64,000 bases of DNA, from the NCBI GenBank assembly GCA_032173965.1, contig CM063284.1, forward strand, positions 111,016,410 to 111,080,409. The letters run 5' to 3'. The notes below the pieces were generated by a model. The model saw only the letters and a list, made by a program, of their open reading frames with translations, did no database searches and had not been told where the DNA came from. The first letter of the stretch is position 1. Every line of letters begins with the position of its first letter. A program made the position numbers and the translations under genes. The stretch is from Sitta carolinensis (Eukaryota; Chordata; Aves; Passeriformes; Sittidae). This document shows, piece by piece, positions 37,601 through 50,815 of the stretch.

Positions 37601-40600
37601 TAACATTAAATGATTGCATAATAATGCTTTTGCATTAAATTAAACAATAATAAGTGTACTCAAGCTATGCATTATCTGTATATCTGTGCTTTAAACTGTA
37701 ATGTATTTTTTCCATTGCCATGTATTTACAAGTTCTCTTGCTAAGGATGAGTTTTGAATAAATAATTGTGTTTATGAAGTTTTCTGTAAGTGGATGCAAA
37801 TTTGTCATCTGAGGCTTGTAACTTGCCAGAAGGTGCCTTTCCCTTTAAGGAATATTTTACTTTGATTCCTAATTATATCAAGACCATTGCAAAGAGCTGA
37901 GCACAGGGTGTCCTTGAAGAATTAGGTTTTTTAATAACCATTTTCCCCACAAAGCTAGGAAACGTAAAAAAAAATCTTTTTTTAAATGGCAGTGGTTTTC
38001 AGCACTGAAGCTGGATCTTGGTAAGTCTCTTTGCAAAATTTGTGTTGGTATTTCAGAGAACATTTTTGGACTCTTCTCTTACATTCTTCTGTTTGGGAAG
38101 TGACTATCTCAGCAGCCCTTTGTATGATAGTTGACTGGATACAGAGAATGAGAACCATCTCATGCATAAAGTTGGTCTGTCAAAACATATGCGTACCCAT
38201 GGAGAAAAATGACTTAAAGTTCAAGTTATTGTTGACTCTCCTGTAAAACTGGGCAAACCAGGTGTCTGCTTTGTTAATTTGGTTTCTCAGATATTTTTGT
38301 GATAGAAAAATCATTGTTGATAGTGGGATGAACTGTTAGGTGAGATCTGGACACTTCTTTGTCAGAACTGATGTGCACTAAAAGCACAACAGTCTTTTTT
38401 GTGGAAGTGAATTTGAACTTGTTAGGAGTAATGGGGCAATCACTTCCCTGTCCTAATGCTCAAGCACAGGGGCTGTACCCTCTATAGTCCTCTGCAGACA
38501 TCACTGAGTCTTTGTCGACTATAAAGTATTTTGTAGAAAAATCCTTTGAAGAAGAAAGAAAATTGCTTTTCCTTGGATTTCCTTAAACATTTTCATCTTG
38601 ATTTCTAAACACTTGAATGTGTCAACAGTGGAGGCTTTGCAAATGGCAGTGGCATGATGCTGTAGGAGGAAGCTCCCTGCGTACAAGAAATGCTGTCTCT
38701 ATTAGCTGTCCTCAGGATGCTGGTTAGAAATTTTTTCCTATGCTTCCTTCTTTCTTCTGGATTAGTTGTACATGCACACCCTATAGACTATATAAGTTTA
38801 GAGAGCTCTCAAAGTTGAACTTAGGAACCTGACTGTTTTGAGAGAACTAAAGCTGTTAGCACAGCTTTGAAAGCTATGGGTGGACTATGCTAAATCTACT
38901 TATTTAAATGCTTTTCTCAGTAAAATCAGTAAGAATGTTCATTGCAGAAGGGTGGGAACTGACTTGTGTGTTTTAACAAGCTGGAGCCTGGCAATTAATT
39001 CTTTTTAAAATCGTGGTTTGATATAATCTTAAATAACTGCTTGGCGTTTGGGTACGAGGGCCAGAAGAAAGATGATCCTGGCTTGTTTGAATTCAGGGGA
39101 CTGTGGGGATTGAAGAAGCTTATTAAGAGATTTTCATTTTCACAGTTATCTTCTCACTGTATGGACAGTCCTGCTGTGTATGGGGACTCCAAGTACATCC
39201 ATTTCACTCTGCGTCAGTCAAGGTGATTCCTCAGATGCTGCACAGCAGTGCATCCAGATCAAGTGGAAAAGAACCACTTGAACATGTCACTGCTCAATAT
39301 ACATTAGATAAGCAGGTCCTGGATGCATAGTGTTAGGCTGAATTACAGCAGGGACTTATTCAGCACTGTTGCTTTCTTGCTCATGCTTTTGCTAATGACA
39401 TTAAACACCATTTGGTCTTAGCTGGGTGCATCTGGATTAACGTCAATGCATTCTCTTGTTATAGGAGCAGCTTACTGCCAGTTCATGGACATGTTGTTCC
39501 CAGGGTGCATTAGCTTGAAGAAAGTAAAGTTTCAAGCAAAGCTGGAGCATGAGTACATTCACAACTTCAAACTTCTGCAGGCGTCATTTAAAAGAATGAA
39601 TGTGGATAAGGTAGGCATTCTGCATTTGTATTTCAATCACTACATGTTTCAAAAGTTACATAAATTGTGAAAAATTAATAAATACGGGAAACAGCCTTCA
39701 AAATACTTGGAAAATGCACTTTTTCAACTTTCGCATGGAGAACTGGAGTTGCAAGTAGAGTATGAAGAGGTTCTTGACCTTTCATCATCTGAAAAGGGTA
39801 TACGGGCATGAGGGAAGTTTGGCATTTGGCTCCATTTAGGTACAAATTGAAAATTGAGTCCACATGTCTGCTGAGGAGTTGTGCCATCTAACTCATTATA
39901 TCTTAATATCAGAGATCCTTTGATAAAACACCATGTGTTGGAAATTCCTTGTCATCAGTGAATCTTGAATTTTTAAGTAAAATTATTGGTGACCTGAATT
40001 TCCAACAAAACGACTTGAAAATATGCTGTTCATATACGTATTCCATGTTTTTTGTCCAAAGCAGGGTTTAAGGAATTTAAGTTATTCAAAAGCTGGAATA
40101 ATTTACCCAGTGATTTATTAGATTGGGCTGCACATGTGTCACATGTAAAGTTAAGAATGGAAGCCTCTGAGAAAATGCTTGTTCAGCCTTAAGGTGTTTG
40201 GTTTGTACTTAAATGTGAGAGTTTGACAGACTCACGAATGTAAATTACTCTGTTGATAAAAATGAATAATGGAGGTTATGTTATGCTTATAGTTTTACAC
40301 TGATGCACTACCTGTTAACCCATTTAATGTCCTGCCCTGACTTTTAGTGTTGCCTTATTTTGAAATTTAAACAGTCATAGCAGAGAGTCCCTTAAGACTT
40401 CTATGAAGCACTGGAAAGCCCTCATTGTTTCATGAAATGTTATGGATACTTCTATTTACAGTGTGATTTGCTAGTGAAACATTGGGAAGACTAATGTAGC
40501 AAACACTGTCAATTTTCCTGTACAGAGCAAATTTACCATGTCTTTTTAATGGAGAGTTAAAGTACAAATGGAAGAACCTGAAAAGACATGCAAAATGCAG

Positions 40601-43600
40601 TATCAATTCTTGCAGAAGCATCATAGATTTATAAAATGCTGTGCAGTTGGCTTAATCCTGAAGAAGAAATGAAAACCCTTTTCCAGCTGAAAAGCCATAA
40701 CATTCAAAAGGCATTAAGGTCCACCTAACTTGGCTGTTTAGTCAGCTGCATGAATTAATCAAAGCAGGGCAGCTCTTCTGCAGTTGTAGTCCCTGTCTGC
40801 CCACAGTGTCTGGAAGCCTTGAGTACTGTAATATTGGCTGAAGACACCTTTTGGAGGCTTCATGTCTGTGAAAAATTTCTAAGATCTGAATAAGGAGTCA
40901 TCCTCATAGCCTTTCCTTTATTTTACTAGAACTTTATAAGACATTTAAGTCAACTTCTGCATGTCCACAAACTGTTCTATGAATAGCTATCTGTGGAACA
41001 GAAAAAAATTACAAGGTTAAAACCTCAGGGTTGGTTCATATGATGACCATGTGCTACCAAAATGTAGGTTGGTTTGAACTTTAGCATGCCTTGGAAAAGC
41101 TGCTGGGTTTTGTATTTCAAACAGTAGGACAGAGAGCAAGAAACATCTGTCTGGAGTTTTGAAGAATTGTTTGTAGTATGTCAAACTATACCATGTCCAT
41201 TAAAACCAGAAATTCCTAGTTGGCTGAATATAGTGTTACTCCCAGAACAGTGTCATTCATCATGGGATGTAAGGGAGTACCTCTGTGGAACAAAAGCTAT
41301 AGAGGCTTACATACACCTTCTGTATTGCTGCTTCTAAGACTGGTCTCATTGGGTTTTGTTTCATTTTTTAAGAGTGCTTGCAAATTCACCCTCTCATTTA
41401 AGAACAAAACAGTGGCAGAGGTTTATTTGTTGATGCAATTAGTAGATTTTTTTCAAATAAGCGTGTGTATGTAATTTTTGTATTTAAAAGCAGCAGTAAC
41501 GTAATGTTAATGTCTACCTTTTAGGTAATTCCCGTGGAAAAACTGGTCAAAGGGCGCTTCCAAGATAACTTAGATTTCATTCAATGGTTTAAGAAGTTCT
41601 TTGACGCTAACTATGATGGGAAGGAGTATGATCCTGTGGAAGCTCGACAAGGCCAAGATGCTCTTCCTCCACCAGATCCCGGTGAACAGATCTTTAACCT
41701 GCCCAAAAAGTCTCACCACGCAAACTCTCCAACTGCAGGTATTTTGCATCTTAAAGAATTCCATTTTTGTCTCTGAAGACAATTATAAACTGTGGTCCAT
41801 TTTACTTAAATACTAGTTAAAAATTATTTCCTTGGGTGGTTGTGCTATTCTTTTTCCTTTATCATAGACTTAGTATCTTGAGACAGCAGAAAGTTAATAT
41901 CTTGTGTGCTCTAGTTTGGCCCAACCCTACTGAGCAGAAGGTCTCCTCCACTGAAGCCCCTCCATGTAAATGACATGGACTCTACTAATGTTTTGTGGTG
42001 GAGACAAAAGCTTTCTACTTTCTTGTTACTGAATGTGGTATGTGCAAGTGTATTCAAGAACACTTAAATGGAGTGTGTTCCTCTTTCACACCTCCACCTT
42101 TATAGGAAAATGTTTGCACAGGCTGATTTATTTTCTAATTTTTATGGTGAGTAAAATGTTTCTAGATCTTGAGCACTGAATGGAAGAAAAAAAAAAAAGT
42201 TATTTTTGGGTTTACGTGTGCTTATTGTTTGGGTTTGCTAGTCCTCCTAACTGAAAAACACAGCTTTTACACTTTCACAAAGTTATCTCAGTCTTCTAAT
42301 TTTTTATTTTGTGCTTATGTTGGATTTTGCTAGGATAGTGATAATGCTTCAGAGGAAGTTGGTGCTAAATTTTTAATTTAAAACCAAGATGGTGTTGATA
42401 AGTTACGGATTTTTTAATTATTGCTAATCAGTGCTTATACCGAGTCCAGGCTTTTTCAGTTTATCCCATTGCCTTGCCAGCAAGCAGCCTGGGGGTGCCC
42501 AAGAAATTTAGTGGGGGTACTCCACAGCCAGGACAGCTGATCCCGATAGACTGAATAGATAATCCATACCACATGGCATTGTGCTTAGCCAGAAGAGCTG
42601 GGGGAATAAGGAGAAGGGTGGGGAGGGATGTTCATTTACAGCATTTGTCTTGCCATATCACCATTATAGGTGATGGAGTCTGGCTTTTTCCTGGAGATGG
42701 GTTAATTCCTGCCTGCCCATGGGAAGTAGTGAATGAATTGTTTGCGTGGCTTTTGTTTTACCTATTAAACTGCCTTTATCTCAACTGTGAATTTTCTCAC
42801 GTTCCCCTTCTGAGTTTCTCCCCCATCTCACTGCAGGGGACAGTGAGTGATCAGCTGTGGGGGCTCAGCTGCCTGCTGGGGTTAAACCAGCAGTGTTTCT
42901 GGACCAGGCCAGAGGACTAAACCTGATCTTTGGGGTTTATGCAATGTGGGTATGACTAGTCACTAAGCAGATGTTAACTGAAAATTGAGTGAACAGGAGA
43001 GCAGCTAACATAAAGAAATAGTCACAAAAAAGTGTTACTGGATATAGGTTTGTGCATATGGAAATACACATGGACACACACCTGATTTCTTTACTGGTTT
43101 ATTCTGGGTTTATACTAACCCATTCCTCAAATAAAGATTAATATTTAGTTGATTTTAAATCTGTGACCTGGCCTCTCATGAGCTCTGATATGTGCCAGGA
43201 CCCACAAAAGCAGGGGCAGATGTGAAGTGTGAAGCACCCTCAGTTTTAGACCGCCTTGTGCTCTGGAATCCTACCCAGATTTCAGCGTTCTGCTCTGATC
43301 ACTTCTGACGTCAAAGTGGGACATACTTGGCCAGCTGCCTTCAGCTCATTAGTGCTTCCAGGAAATGGGGCACCTAATAGCAGGCCAGTGCTACTCTGGG
43401 CTTCTAAAGCTTGTTTACATCTTTATGTTGCACCGTCTTGTGCCTGAACTTCTGAATTTCAGGGTCTGGCACACTCCAATTTCCCATGTGATGTCTTGCA
43501 CTCCCTTTGGAAACAGAAGACCCAAGTGCTAGTGTCAAGATGTTGTCCAATTCAGAAATTGGAAAAGGCACTTTTATTAAACACAGACTTTACTGTGCTT

Positions 43601-46600
43601 GTTAATTCTTCTTACAGATGGTACTGTTCTTCCCAAAGTCACAAATATGTCATCCAAATTAAAGCTGTGGGGGTGACAATCCAACAGAAATTGAATAGCT
43701 ACTGGAGTGGAACCAGCCAGCTGATATGGAGGATGAGGCAATAATGTCATGATGTGTTGTTAGTTGTATGAAGAGCATGTCCTGTGCCTTCCCAGCCTTT
43801 GTATGGGATTGTGCAACTGAGCTAGTGTGATGAGTTTTGAGAAAATTCTGTAGCTGTGACAGTTAACTTTTTCATGGAAAATTTCTGTCATTATTAACTT
43901 AAATATTCTCCAGAAGTCTGACAGGACGCTAGTTTAATTTCTGAGCTGAGGATGGTGGGGTACAGACATTACACGACGCTCGGTGAAATGAGAGTTCCAG
44001 TTTTTCTTACTGCTTGCATTTCAGAACAGAAGTAATTCAGTTAGGTGTCAGCCATTCCATGGGTTTACTGAATTCTGGGTGAGTACATTGTTGTGGCACT
44101 GATGTATGGTGCCTTTGTGCCTTGCCTCACCCCATCACAGAACCTGCAGGTTGGAAGGGATGGGAGGGAGTCTTTACTGATGCTCTGGGGGGAATTCTGT
44201 ATGCATCTGCAAACTTGTGTGTGCCTCATCTCCTGCTCTTTGAGAGTAAATTGGGGATGATGCAAGAGCAAGTTCTGGGCAGCTGGGAAATTACCATGAA
44301 AGATGTGCTTCTGTACCTCTGTTTTCCACACTTAGCTGGAAGTGAAGGAGTATCCATTACAGCTGCTATAGGAGCCATAATATAAACCTCAGGGTGTTGT
44401 TGGCCTACTGGGCTGCAAGTGTGCATTGCTGGGTCATGCTGAGCTTCTCACCAACCAACACCCTAGCTCCTTCTCAGGGCTGCTCTCAGTCCATTCTCCA
44501 CCCAGCTATGTTTGTGCCTGGGATTGCCCTGACCCAGGTGCAGGACCTTGCATTTGGCCATGTTGAACTTCATGAGGTTTACACCTCTCAGGCCTGTCAA
44601 GGTCTGTCTGGATGACGTCCCTTCCCTCCAGCATGTGACCACGCCACACAGCTTGGTGCCATTATTAATTCGTGTGATTTACATTAACAGTGAAGCTTTG
44701 AAGTTTTAGTACTGCCTTGTCAGTTCATTAACAAAACAAAAGGAAGCACTAGTGAGAAAAAATAAAGAACCCAGAAGATCTTTTAGTGTAATTCAAAAGT
44801 TTTTAAACAGCATGCAGTGCTACATGTACACATCTATTGTTTGGTGTCAGGATCAAACAGATAGGTGGGTACTCATTCATATTTGGGGCTTTGGCAGACT
44901 TTAAAATATGCCTATTCTAAATTGATTAGATATATGTATTTTTAAAGTAATAATTTACTTTAGCTTCTAGCAGTTTCATATGCATTTCAGGTGATTCCTG
45001 TTGCTCCACCAAGTAACTCTTCCATTGCCCTTTGACGGAGTTTTGGGCTTGAGTGATTTAGGACATGCTTGTTGACTGTTCATAACTGCTTTATAACACT
45101 GCTCTAGCAATGTATTTTCAGAGGTATACTGAGATATATGTCCTTTCATTAACAAGTGATCAGATCCTTAAAGGCTGCTCTGAAAACTTACACAGAAAGG
45201 TACTGTCATGAATTATCTTTAAAATATTACTAAGACTTTAAAGCTTGACAGGATGCCTGGTATCAGGTGGCTGCTTCCTGTACCTGTAAATGGACATTAA
45301 CCTGTATCTCTATAAATGCAGAGTGTGTTCTTTATTTAATTTGAAAAATAAACACTTTTAAAACAACCCAAAACTTGAGAAGTCTAAAAATGTACTGGGT
45401 TTTGTGTTAGTTGGTGAGCAGACCAGCAGCCATAGCCCTTCCCATTCCGAAGGTGATCCTACTGGGGAGTCAGGGCAGGTCAGGGATAATGCAGCTTGGA
45501 AATGGAAGCATAAATAGGTCCCTACAACTAATCTGCTGTGCCACCCTTGTGCTGCCTTGTCCCTTCCTTCAGGGATAGAGCCGATTTGTGGCTGATGGTG
45601 GTGCCGTGGGTGGATGGGTTTGCTAATGTGCCACAGAGTGTATCTAGAAACTGTAGGAGAAGCAGGGTTTCACCAGGTGAATGCAACTCCCCGGAGGTGA
45701 AATGAGGGTCTATTCCTCCTTCAAGGAGCAGCACAGACCACCACTGTAGGTTCTCTGGCAGCAACACCACAGCTGCTTTTTAGATCTAATGCCATCTGCC
45801 TGCCCTGAGCCGACTTTCGATCTCCTACAGCCTCCGCTCTTCTCTAATGCAGTGGTAAACAGCCCACAGATGTAGAGTCAAAATTGTGGTACAGGATTAA
45901 AATATTAGGGCACTGTTGTTTGTGCCAGTTCTAATGCTCCCTGCGGGAAATAGCGGAAAAGGCTTCATCTGATCAAAATTGAAAATAGCGATCAGGTTGT
46001 CAGGATTTTAGCTTAGTGTCTTATGTAAGTATTCCTGTATGTCAGAGCACATCTCCATGGAGCACTCTCTAGTGTATGGGTGTGGGGTGTCAAAAATACA
46101 TGGGTATAAGACAGCTTAATAAAATTAATTATTTACGTGAAAGCTAAAAATGTGAGAGGTTCTTAGATCTGAAGGCTGTTAGATTTTTTTTTAGTTTGAA
46201 ATATTCAGTGAGAGCAGGATGACTAAAGCAGAGCTAGAAAATACTGTAGGATCACATGAGGGCTAAAAATACTCATGCTATGACAGGGAAAATAACCAGG
46301 GCAGAATGAACTGTTTGTGCATGAATGCCTTATATATAATGTGCCATCGAAAAGCCAATTGCACAAGAGAAATACTGATTTTCTGTAGGGAAAGGGTGTA
46401 TCCTGCTGTGACAGATGTGCTGTAAATTAATTTTGAGGGATAACGATACTCAGTGAGACCAGTTTTTATTTTAGCAGCTAGTGATATAGTTAGGACTCCT
46501 GGGAGACTAGAGAACTCCTAATGCCTTTTTTTTTTTTTTTTTGCTTTCCACCAAGACTCGCTACCTTTTTCCCCAGTGGCAGGCAGTAGGTGTTGGCAAT

Positions 46601-49600
46601 GGCAATCTCTGCTCACAGTGGTGCAGTGCTCCAGGACAATGTAGCAGAGCTAGAGATGGAAAGAGCTGCAGGGTGACAAACGGGGAGTGTTTTCATCCCT
46701 AGTTCATACAAGGCCAAGGAATTGTACTAACCCAGGGGAACAGCATGTGCAGTGACAGTGCCGGCCTGTGAGGTGAAGTGGCTCTGCTGTAATACAGACA
46801 CATCTCTCCTGCCAGCATGAGGAGAATTTAATTTTTAAACCCACTGAGCTTGAGAATTTAGGCCAGGAGGCAACGGACTTACAGTGTAGGAGCCAAGGCC
46901 TTTTTCCAAGAGAGAAGATTGTGTTTGGAAAAGCAGTGGTTATCAAGCAGTGGCAAAAATGGCTATCTTAATTTTCAGCATATCATGAGTGTGGTTTGAG
47001 TGTCTGTGTTGCACAAATGTTTACACATTTCATTTTTTTAATTTTCTTTGCAGGTTGTTTTCAGATTTTCCTTTTGAAACTGCTTTCTTCTTATAGCTAA
47101 GCAGACAGTGTGATTTTTAAAAATGCAGGTTTTTAAGAGCACTTGAAATTTTAGATTTCATTCTTCTGTTATGCCTGTGGAATGGTTTCATCCATTGAAG
47201 ATAAATGTTTGCATGCTTAAAGATGTTTCTAGAGCATTTGAGAAGAAGTAGTAGTTTTTTATTATTTTAAATGATAAATGAATATTGGTTATTTTAAATT
47301 TGGAGTAAAGTCTTCATTTATGATGGGGGAAAGGCTTTGGTTAGTTTCTTTCTTTCAAATCTTGTATTAAAGACAAACAGAAGCAGTCATGCCATCAGTA
47401 ACACTTTTTCATTTGACAAGTGGCCTCCATTGGTCTTTCTTTCTAGGATAGCTCTCTTGAAATCATGAAAGACTCAAGTACTCGTACACATTTCTCTTTG
47501 CCAGCTGTCTGGCAGAGAGGATGAATGCAGAGCTCACCAGGCTGTACTGGACCAGCAGCAGTGAAGGTTTGGGGAGCTGAGAGGACAGAAGGGTTCTGCC
47601 AGCCAGGGGAAGGTAGTACCACAAAATAATTAGGACAGCTGCACTGCAGCCCGTTGGGATTCGGAAAGTCAGATTTTGTCTGAGGTCACTTAATTCCCAT
47701 TAAGTATCATTTGTCATCACTTAATTGCATTAAGTGTCCCTAAATTGAGCGTTTTCTTATGTCCTGGTGTAGCTACAATAATAAGAGTATGTGAGTATTA
47801 ATTAATCTACTGTTCTTGCTCTCTTGGTTTAAGTGGGTGGAGAGCTTTTCTTTAGCTTGTGAAGAAATTACTGTGGCCTCTTGTTGGGTTTGGTTTTTCT
47901 CCTGTGGCATGAGTCAGGAATATTCTTTTTACGAAATCCTTTAATTTGACTAAAATAGACTGTGAGTGATTCCCAAATTCCACTGAAACAGTGGTTGTGT
48001 GGGCTCAGCCAAGTCTTGTGCTTGCTCAGGGCTTCCATTGCGCTCCACACTCTCCTCATGCACGTCCACACTGTGTCCATGCACGTGTTTTCTTAAAATT
48101 TTGCATACCATATTTAACAGCATACTAATTACTCATATAGCTTCGAGGAAGATTTCTCTCTAAACGTTAAGTAGGTCTCTCGTCTACAAGACTGTGCCTG
48201 TGATGTAAAGAGAACTGGAATTTGCAGCCTAGCTTTTTTGTACCCAAACCTGCACAGTGCCAACATCCACTGTTTTATGGTACAGAAGTTTGCATCTGTT
48301 TGTAGAACTTAGGTATTTAGCAAAAAGAATAGTGAAGCTGAAACTGCATGGGATACATTTAATTATGGTGGAGTGACTAGTAATTGTTTCTGGAGTACCA
48401 CAGATGGAAACCTCTGGTGCATTTCAAAGCTGGCTCATCCTAATTCAGTACAAGAAAAGAATAATTTGTCTTTCCGTTGTGAATTTACTTTTCTTGTCTC
48501 TGCTAGTGTTATGTGGGTAGGTACAAAAAGTTATCCAGGTGCTAATTGAAATGCCTGCAATACTGTTTACAAAAAAGTTCTAATTGGAACTCTGCATTGA
48601 CCTAAAATCAGAGCATGCTGTCAGAAGTTCTCACAGAACCCTGGGAAGACACCTCTGAGTCAAACTGCTCAAATGAAAGCAGGGTCACCTTGAGCTGGTT
48701 GCCCAGGATTATATCCTGTTACATTTTGAGTATCTCCAAGGTTGGAAATTCCTCAATCTCTCTGGAGAGTTTTGTTCCAGTATTTGATAACCCTCAGAGT
48801 GAGGAAGATTTTTCTTACATTTAAATGGCATTTCTTGTGTTTCATTTTGTGCCTGTTGCCTCCCATCCTTTGGGGACCACTGAAAGAAGCCTGTTTCCTA
48901 CCTTCTTTGCACCTTCTCTTGAGGTGTAGATGTGATGATCCCCCTGAAGCCTCTCTTCTCTGGGCTGAACAGACGTAGCTTTCTGACTTGGCTTGCATGC
49001 AAGGTGCTCCGTCCCCTTAGTCTTTGTGGCCTGTTGTTCGACTCACTCTGGTTCATCCATGTCTTTCCTGTCCTGGGGAGCCCTGGACTGAACCAAGCAT
49101 TCCTCATGTGCCTCACCAGAGCTGACTAGAGGGGGAGAATCAGCTCCCTCAGCCTGCTGGTGATGCTCTTCCCAGTGCCTTCCTTGCTGGAAGGATGCTT
49201 TGCTGGCTCATGTTCAACTCAGTGTTCACCAGGACCCCCAAATCCTATTCTGCCACAGTGCTTTCCAGTCTTTTGGCTGCCAGCGTGTTTTGAGGCATGG
49301 GGATATTCCTTTCCAGGGAAGGGCCCTGCATTTATTTTTGAACATCAGCAGTAAGCTTGAAGAGGAATTAATAATGGCAAACAGTTATGATGCTGATTAC
49401 AAAGCAATTCTCTCACTGATCAGGGAAAAGAGATACTTTTTGGATACTTTTTACCTAAAATACCTGTATAAAATTTCATACTTTCTCAGAATGTGTAAAT
49501 GGGTTATGTGATGTTGGGAAGAATTTAAACTGCTTGGGTTATGTAGTCCCTCTGAGCAGTGCATTAGGAGCTATTCCATTATTGTACTAATTGACTGCAA

Positions 49601-50783
49601 AACCATTGCTCAACACCAAATCATTAAGTCTATCAAGATCTTTTGTCTCTGTTTGGATGTCTGGCTGTTTCAAGTACTTTGCATTACTCTACCGACCAGC
49701 ATCCTTTAATTATTTTATGAAATTAGGCTTCTGCTAGAATGGAAGCTTACTTCTGAGCTGATTATAAAACTGATGCCTCAGAATAAATGTGCAGTAAAGC
49801 TTTCTTTTTCTTCCAGGAAATTTTAAATTAGAAATCCCTAAGCATTCTCTGTTGCAATTAAGTTCTATCCAGCTGTCTCTGATACATTCTAGTAACTAGT
49901 TAGCTGGTTTTTATCTTTGTAAGTGAAATTGGAATATCGTGGTCATTTAAGAGCTGATCCTGAGCAGTGGAGCAAAAGTCGATTTCTTTTGATTTGTTTG
50001 GACTTTATAAAGCTTAGTGGCACTTTGCTGTAGAAATTCAAAAGGCTTTGTTGTTTTCAAAGGAGAGCAGAATATAATGCCACGTCTTAGTGCTGCAAGC
50101 ACGGGTGATGAGGCTTGCTCACTATGCTCTGGGAGGGCACCCCAGCTGCAAATTAGAGAGAATGCCTGGGGATCAGATGTTTGTGCCTGCTCTTTCCTTA
50201 GCTCTCACTGTGCCAGCTTTAAAGCATTTACTTTTCAGTTGATAGCCTGAACCTTCATCTTGTACTTGTAGAATACAATCAGAAGTAAAAGTTGATACTT
50301 TGGTCATTAAAGAACTTGAGACCCAGCTAGAATGCTAGAGTCAAAGTGATTTTATTTCATGTATTTGTTCTTATTGCATATTTTGACACTAGTTTACTTC
50401 TGTTTATCTGCTAATCCAAAAGAAAATTATTTTCCTGGCTTTGAGAACATTTTACCAATCCTTTTCTAAAGCAGCTGATTTTTAGTTAGTCAAAATATGG
50501 TCTGAACCTAGAAAGCATTGAAGGCAGAATGCTAAAGTTTATGCAATTTCATAAAGAAAAATAGCAGCAAAGGATCTTGGCATTTTTACTGTTTTTCAGT
50601 AAATTATTTATTCTTTGCTGATCTAAGTATGATGCAAAAAAAAGTTTCATTTCAGACATATACACTGAATTTTTCCCAACTTTAACAAGCTTGTGTACTA
50701 TATCTGAAATCTGCTAGGGAAGAGTTTGTGTATGCAATAGACATGGAAGCTGTTGGTGTCACCGGTTTCTAAAAGAAACAAAA

Positions 50784-50815
<32 letters not shown>

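Larger units (their letters stand above)
27356..39464 (+). other. MAPRE2: MAPRE2 intron 2 (12.1 kb)
   Basis: Phase 1, donor GTAAGA and acceptor TTGTTATAG. It contains an A/C-rich simple repeat (28931-28990), a G+C-rich unexplained stretch (31940-32290), an antisense CR1 (33908-34343), a short GT run (36336-36349) and an A+T-rich segment with POU/SOX-like words (37590-37760). No exon or RNA gene recognised. Confidence 0.93.

Noticed and set aside
48753..48998. Minus-strand open frame resembling a small basic protein
   Set aside because: It is a remnant of CR1 ORF2 sequence inside the antisense CR1 at 48625-49343, broken by stops.
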